From assembly GCF_040183065.1 (NCBI RefSeq), contig NC_091125.1:122455121-122519120 (forward strand): a DNA stretch of 64,000 nt. Reading direction: 5' to 3'. Positions 58,427 to 64,000 of the stretch are shown here, piece by piece. Position 1 is the first letter of the stretch; every line of letters starts with the position of its first letter. The notes under the pieces were generated by a model. That model saw nothing but the letters and a program-made list of their open reading frames with translations, did no database searches and had not been told where the DNA came from. Origin of the DNA: Periplaneta americana (Eukaryota; Arthropoda; Insecta; Blattodea; Blattidae). A program made the translations under genes and the position numbers.

Positions 58427-58603
58427 CATTGAGAAGTGAATGTTCCAATTTATTAATAAGTATGTACAAATGTCTTAAGAAAAAATGTTGCATCATGTAA
58501 GTAACATGGAAAAATTAATAAAATGAAATAAAACTGATAATAGAAATGGCATTTAATTTTTAGCAGTATCCACACCCATCTTATTGCTCAATAAACTGAC
58601 AAC

Positions 58604-58606
<3 letters not shown>

Positions 58607-58637
<31 letters not shown>
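58607..58637. repeat. (TA)n microsatellite
   Basis: About 15 TA units. Confidence 0.9.
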
Positions 58638-58641
<4 letters not shown>

Positions 58642-59090
58642 GGAAGAAGTGAAATAACCCTGCTGCAGACTTGTTTTAGAGCGAATAGCTCATGTTGTAT
58701 GTAAGAAAAACTGTAATACCATATTGGTGGAAATTTCATAGTTTTCTAAGAAAAAAAAAATCCCAAGCGTTTAACATCCTCTTATTCGGTAACTACTGCG
58801 AATTAGATCGTGATTTTTGTCCATATCGATAGAAAATCTAACAAGGAATCATTTATCCCTCTGTCGCGTTTCAATAACGTGGGCGATGTTCCTGTATATT
58901 TAATTTAAAAACTACTAATTTCAAACCACTGAAAATGCAATTCATGTCGCAACGTTGTAGCTAGACAAAGAAGCGCGAGGCAGTTCACGTACGCAGAGTT
59001 CGTTGACCTCTTACATCTATACTGCGATACGAAAGGAGACTTTGAGCGGCGAGGTTGCCAGACTGCTGGAACTTCCAACTTAATTTTCTA
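58638..59090. other. Unannotated spacer
   Basis: No gene recognised. Confidence 0.4.
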
Positions 59091-59097
59091 ATTAATT

Positions 59098-59259
59098 GGA
59101 ATATATCAGTCTCCTAACTGTCCATTGTGCAACTCAAATCAAGAAATGGATTCAGAACATCTCAAAATCTGCGCGTCAGTGGCTAACCATGACAATATCT
59201 TTAAAAAATATTGGAGTGCAAGAGGTCAAATGACTTTATTGTCAAATCCCTGGCATTAG
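59098..59259 (+). pseudogene. LINE C-terminal knuckle fragment
   Basis: The frame reads SPNCPLCNSNQEMDSEHLKI and FKKYWSARGQMTLLSNP to a stop. The CPLC...EH...C pattern followed by KYW-AR-M is common at the C-terminus of insect non-LTR polyproteins. Upstream frames are broken. An AACAATAACAAC tail may mark its 3' end. Confidence 0.6.
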
Positions 59260-59404
59260 AAAACAATAACAACAATTTTCTAATTAACCGAGCATTTAAT
59301 CACAAAACGTAACATAGGTTTTCTATTCATTTAAGCGTACCTTATCGTCTCTTTCACTCTGAAAGTTTAATTCACTTCCCCCCGGTATATATATACAGTA
59401 TATA

Positions 59405-59690
59405 TCTCAAGAAGACGTGGTATGGAGGATGCAGTGGTGATGGCGCAACGACTCAAATAGAAATGGGGCGGACACGTGAGTAGGATGGACTGCAACAGGT
59501 GGACCTATGCCTCGACCATGTGGAACCCCATATTGGGAAAAGAAGCAGAAGACGTCCAAGGAGAAGATGGTCGGACGCTTTCCGGAGAGAGACTAGAGCG
59601 CAGTGGAAGAGAACAGCGAGTGACAGGCAGGAATGGAAAAGACTGGAAGAAATTACGAACACTATGTTTGCTTTAGATACAAGCAATGAG
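59405..59690 (+). pseudogene. Non-LTR element C-terminal fragment
   Basis: Two overlapping frames give MAQRLK, WGGHVSRMDCNRWTYASTMW, RSRRRPRRRWSDAFR and WKRTASDRQEWKRLEE. This is the GHV-RM...GRP-RRW tail found after the RT in RTE-like elements, from a family different from the copies at 19206 and 46652. A GA-rich run follows. Confidence 0.65.
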
Positions 59691-59788
59691 AGAGAGGGAG
59701 AGAGAGGGGGGAGCGAGAGAAAAAGAAATTCATGCAAGGAATGATGCTCAGACTGACAATTTGACAAATGTTTTTAACAGAGACATAT

Positions 59789-60573
59789 ACTGCGTGTTCA
59801 GTTCAAAATGTGTCATGGCTCGCTGTATGACGTCATGTGGCTAGCCGATGAGCCTAGACAATTCAATCTTCCTACACTTCCGCAGAGGCGTATTACCTAT
59901 GTGCCAGAGAAGTTGCATAGCAAGTACGGCGTTCATTCTGAAGAGTACTTACCGACATGTACGGTAATTCCAATAGTGGCAGGAATGTGAACTGTTTAGA
60001 AACACGTACTGGGGTGAGTTTTTTCTTACTGTCGGGATATGAGGAGGGGTTAAGACGATTACTTACGTACAGTATTTGTTGACATTAACTTCGACGGTCA
60101 ACATGGACACGGAGCATTTTATTTGTGTTGTGGAATGTTGCCGTACGCAAACGATGATAACAAATACCCTCCGTACAACTTGCCCGAGCAAAACACAGTT
60201 CGAAAGAGGTTATGGTAGCACACAGATCGTACAGACCGCCATCTGTTTCTACGACGTTCAAGTTATACCGTACACCAGGGCTGGGCATCGGGAGCGGATC
60301 CAATCTCTAAACGGGGAAGCTTAATATTCATCCGACACTGAATCAACGCTGCGCGGTGTTCGGCAGGGAAGAAAGGGGATGAAGAGAAATCATATGGCTC
60401 CCCGTGAGAGAGTAGAATCCGCTCTTGCTGCCCAGCCCTGCCGTACACGTTCTCAAGTTCAGATTGAACGTCTTGATTAATAGGCAACTTCTCTGACATA
60501 AAAGCTGAAACTCGCTTCAAATCGCTGACTCACAACAGTGACGTCATGACACACTTTGAAATGAACACCCAGT
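59789..60573. mobile_element. TIR element with CAGTA ends holding a hAT MITE
   Basis: Left end ACTGCGTGTTCAGTTCAAAA and right end complementary with changes (TTTGAAATGAACACCCAGT). Inner GTGTCATG and CATGACAC also pair. The remainder is non-coding by my reading, although open stretches such as 59808-59990 exist. Superfamily and target duplication not resolved. Confidence 0.65.
60276..60440. mobile_element. hAT MITE, 165 bp, nested
   Basis: Ends CAGGGCTGGGCA and TGCCCAGCCCTG with a perfect 8-bp duplication CCGTACAC (60268-60275, 60441-60448). It sits inside the TIR element at 59789-60573. Confidence 0.92.
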
Positions 60574-60574
60574 A

Positions 60575-61800
60575 GAAACTTCAGAAATGTGGGAAATTAT
60601 AATCTTAAAAGTGACAAATAGTCTACATTTCAACATTCTGAGTACTCCTATATGGAATAATTAAAATAGATGGCTTTAATTTTGGCCATAAATATGGTTA
60701 TTCTATCCCACATCCTTCCATCCTTAGTGTTAGGTCGACCTAATTTCCCATCACAATTTTCTCGTTAACAATTTGCAGCATATAAGGCTACGTATACTGC
60801 AATGTTGTGCAATGAACACAGTCAGCAATTCTTGAGTCATTACAATAATAAAATATTTCTTGAACTTGAAAAAAAAGTTACAATATCTGTATCTAGAGAA
60901 AGACAATGTGTCAATTGTACAATACTATTGATAAGAACACGAATACCGTATGCATCTATCAGACACCGATATCTAATGAGGCATTGATAGGCCTAAGGTG
61001 ACACATCTTTCACCTTAGATAAATCAAAGAACAAATCTTCCAATACATGCAACTTTATTATACCGTGGAGTATGAGAAACGGTATGACAATTACATGTTT
61101 ATTGCACATTTGCTATGAAGAACAGCCTATTTCTCTACTCAGAAGGCCATATTAATTTGTCAGATCTCGGTCAGTTGCTATTATATTATAAATCATTTAT
61201 TAGACCAAGTACGATACAGACTAAAATCTGTAGAGTTAAGAAATGAAAACTGGCCGCCGAAAAAAGAGGATATAATAATATATATATGTATATTAAAGGC
61301 TTTAATAATTTCATGAACACCATACCACTGGTTAAATTCTAAGAACTCATATTTGAATCCTATAGATTCCAAATCCCCTACATCCACCTTCACAAATTAA
61401 AGGACTTTGACAGTAACTGGAGGCAAATAGAGGAAATTTTCAACCTAATAGTGGCTTTTAACAAATTTTTTGCTTTAAATTCAGTGGCTTTTTAGACTTG
61501 AAACTATATAAATCATTAGAATTCATTCTTAGCAAGCAATATTTTTTAATCTAGAGGATTCATTTATTCTAAAATAATTGTACAATAGTAGGGCTATCAC
61601 CATCTTGTATAATATTTCGTAGGCTACATCACAACCATATTTTGTATGTAAACTAAATTGTAAAACAGAATCGATATTGTAATGCATATATTACTCTCAA
61701 GTAATGGAGCATGCAGGAAAAAAAAATAGGCCTACATAAATGCGTACATGCAAACACACACAAACACATACAACATACAGACACACACACACATACTAAT
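60575..61800. other. Unannotated stretch
   Basis: No gene recognised. CA-rich sequence lies at 61750-61796. Confidence 0.4.
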
Positions 61801-61805
61801 AACGA

Positions 61806-62960
61806 TTGAAATTGATCACTAAAGTGCCAGATATTCCTGCAGCAACATTGGAGCTAGTATATGAAGCTGTCAGATCATCTATGTTGTATGGGGCAGAAAT
61901 TTGGGGTTCGGAAAATGCGGGAAAATTAAATAAGGTAGAAACGGACTTCCTGAAACGAATACTTGGAATTGGCAGAAGCACAGCGAATTGAGGGGTGCTG
62001 AAGGAGTTTGGGCTTCAAAACGAAGTAATTCATATGAAAGTTAGGGTGATAAATACTGGTTAAAATTATATTTGGGGATCAGTCGCTTCTACGGTCAATT
62101 TGCTACAAAGTTCAATAAAGAGAGGGTTGGGAAAAAGGGTGGGTTTATAAACTGCAGAGAGGGCTGCAGCATATGGGAATGAGATGGGTGTGGGATAAAA
62201 GTGATAATAATAGAAGAAATGTATGGCGTAATGTGAAGATGCGATTAATTGATATCGAGAAGCAAGAGATTGTTCGGAAAAGTCCTCACTACATTTACAA
62301 TCAGATCTCATGCTTAACTGAGGAAGGTGTGACTACATAAATTCTTGTAACAAAGACAGCAGAGCAGGTTTAGCGTGGCTAAGATTGGGGGGCATGGAAG
62401 GGTAATAAAATTGTCAACGAAGAAGGAGAGCGCCTTTGTCCACTGTACAGACAAAAGGACTCCTATAGACATATTTTATTACAGTGTGTTGAATTGGAAC
62501 ATGTACGGACAAAATATCTACCACCCTCGATGCTAAGTCAGAATATGAGTTCGCTTGCATGTCTTGGCCTCATGGGGAATAGAGAATACGAATAAAAAAC
62601 TGGATTGTTCCTCTTGAAGGCAAAACAGATTATAACTTCAGCTGTTGAAGTTTGTGATACGAACTGACGAAGGGATAATGATATCTACCCAGTTATACAC
62701 TTTTATGTCTGTTTTAAGTTAGGATATTTATTATATAATGTGTCTTGTTGTGTCATTTTCATTTTAATATGTGTGTTCTTTTAGAGAGTGGTTGGATATG
62801 ATCATAGGTGAGGGGGTGAAACCTACAAAGTAGAACTTGTTTTAGGTACTAAACACGTACGGTCAGAAGACCTGTGCATTGGATTTTAGAGAAAATTATG
62901 ATAATATAACATCTGTATGTATAATATTACTCAATAAATCCATCTATCTGTCTAAATAAC
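61806..62960 (+). pseudogene. Decayed LINE C-terminal region and 3' end
   Basis: The frame 61806-61991 reads LVYEAVRSSMLYGAEIWGSE and ETDFLKRILGIGRST, the post-RT region of a non-LTR element. Further frames give RAGLAWLRLGG, GERLCPLYRQKDSYRHILLQ and a closing stretch, with several stops. The end near 62940 is CAATAAATCCATCTATCTGT. Confidence 0.7.
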
Positions 62961-64000
62961 GATATCCAACACGATTTAATCTTCAAGGAGTTAAGTACTA
63001 TTTTAACAACCATAAGATTATCTGTTCGTGTGCCAGTTTTTACGCTAGTCACTGACTGCAACTACAGTGTCGTTTGCCGCGAAACGATATCAGGCAAGGC
63101 CGGTTATAAGAGAGACTTCTCCGTGCACATCAAAAGTCTCTGTGTAAGAAACCTTAGCTTATTTATGACAGATGTTGAAAATTATCTCATTTAGCACGCA
63201 CATACTTATTATCTTCAAGTCATAGCAAAATTCTTTGGCAAAAACTTAATCTACTGCATTTATCTCTAGAAATAAGTTAGCGTCCTGAGGTTGGTTGATA
63301 CTGTTTTAATTTAAGAGATTTTTGTGGCACTTCGTACTGACGATTTAGACACTCCATCCTCTTGGGCATGACGATTAAGTGATTTTGTTCCTGTGAGTTC
63401 TAATCATTCACTTATCTCATCATGTATCTGCTCTGTTAAATCCCGGCGTTTCATGTTTCGATTCTTTTCAAGTAATGTTTCTGACTCTCTCAAATTATTT
63501 TTACATGTCTCGAACAATTTTATACTCAGAACATTAGAATCAGTAAATTCAGAACGAAAGATTCTTATTGTCCTACAATTGACTCAGTTTTAACAAATGT
63601 ATCGTACAGAAACACCAGTTATTTTAAATAATATTTCATACGCGGTATTTCGATGTCCTCGTTATAAAGACTGCAGATTAATACACTACTTCAAATTGTA
63701 AAGAAATATTACTTATTATCTCACAAAGACACACTACTAAAATCATGCACCTCTAAGCTTTTCTCTCAGTGCAGAGCTGACTGAATAATGCTGAACTGGA
63801 AAGATACTCGAATGACCTTGTGGGGAGTATAAATACAGAAATTAAAATAAGTATCAAATTTTATTTCAAATTCCAAACATCCTTACAATCCCAACCATGC
63901 TTACAATAACAATCACAATCTTCATCGAATTATAGGAATTATAGGAATTTGACTAACTCCCGCCACTCCATTTGGGTCCTGTTATTTTTATCGTATATCA
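62961..64000. other. Unannotated right edge
   Basis: No supported gene. The short frame at 63393-63593 matches nothing I know. Confidence 0.4.

Overview
The window is eukaryotic nuclear DNA from a large, AT-rich, repeat-laden animal genome, almost certainly an insect. A cockroach-like (blattodean) source is my best guess. The evidence is the split protease gene with GT/AG introns, an arthropod-style TATA plus initiator promoter, RTE-type LINEs whose copies end in ACTT tetranucleotides, and tRNA-headed SINEs. The exact host is inference. There are no operons, ribosome binding sites or CRISPR arrays.

Only one host gene can be supported. It is a seven-exon, 259-residue secreted S1-family serine protease on the + strand (start codon 37006, stop 58210, promoter about 36963, polyA signal 58421). 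All seven exons join in frame with canonical splice sites. The His/Asp/Ser triad, the R-IVNG activation site and six conserved cysteines are present. The primary-specificity position is Gly rather than Asp, so it looks elastase- or chymotrypsin-like rather than tryptic. Its 780 coding bases are spread over 21.2 kb of introns filled with LINE, MITE, SINE and satellite DNA.

Layout. 1-2022: 94-bp polypyrimidine tandem repeat. 3001-10033: 25-bp satellite split by a nearly intact CR1/L2-group LINE (ORF2 of 977 codons), which itself carries a SINE. 10085-11060: decayed mariner. 11.3-20.7 kb: MITEs, LINE tails, an R2-like C-terminus, a TA foldback, a rearranged tRNA-like inverted repeat, a Tc1/mariner-type remnant, a TTAA MITE and an RTE LINE. 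20.7-27.8 kb: mostly unrecognised AT-rich DNA with an inverted repeat pair and a SINE. 27.8-30.35 kb: two abutting hAT elements sharing one target duplication. 31.2-32 kb: TTAA foldback. 32.44-35.05 kb: a 69-bp satellite, then a 23-bp satellite. 35.08-36.64 kb: a pogo-like element and a MITE. 37.0-58.4 kb: the protease gene. 58.6-64 kb: LINE C-terminal scraps, a TIR element with a hAT MITE inside, and unrecognised DNA.

The mobile elements form nested layers rather than one working system. Satellite is split by a LINE, which is hit by a SINE. A hAT transposase is hit by a MITE. A pogo-like element holds another MITE. A TIR element holds a hAT MITE. I did not find a new enzymatic system. The most unusual structures are the shared-target hAT pair, the foldback at a LINE 5' junction, the two inverted tRNA-like pairs, and the paired splice-site motif inside a repeat present in two introns of the same gene.
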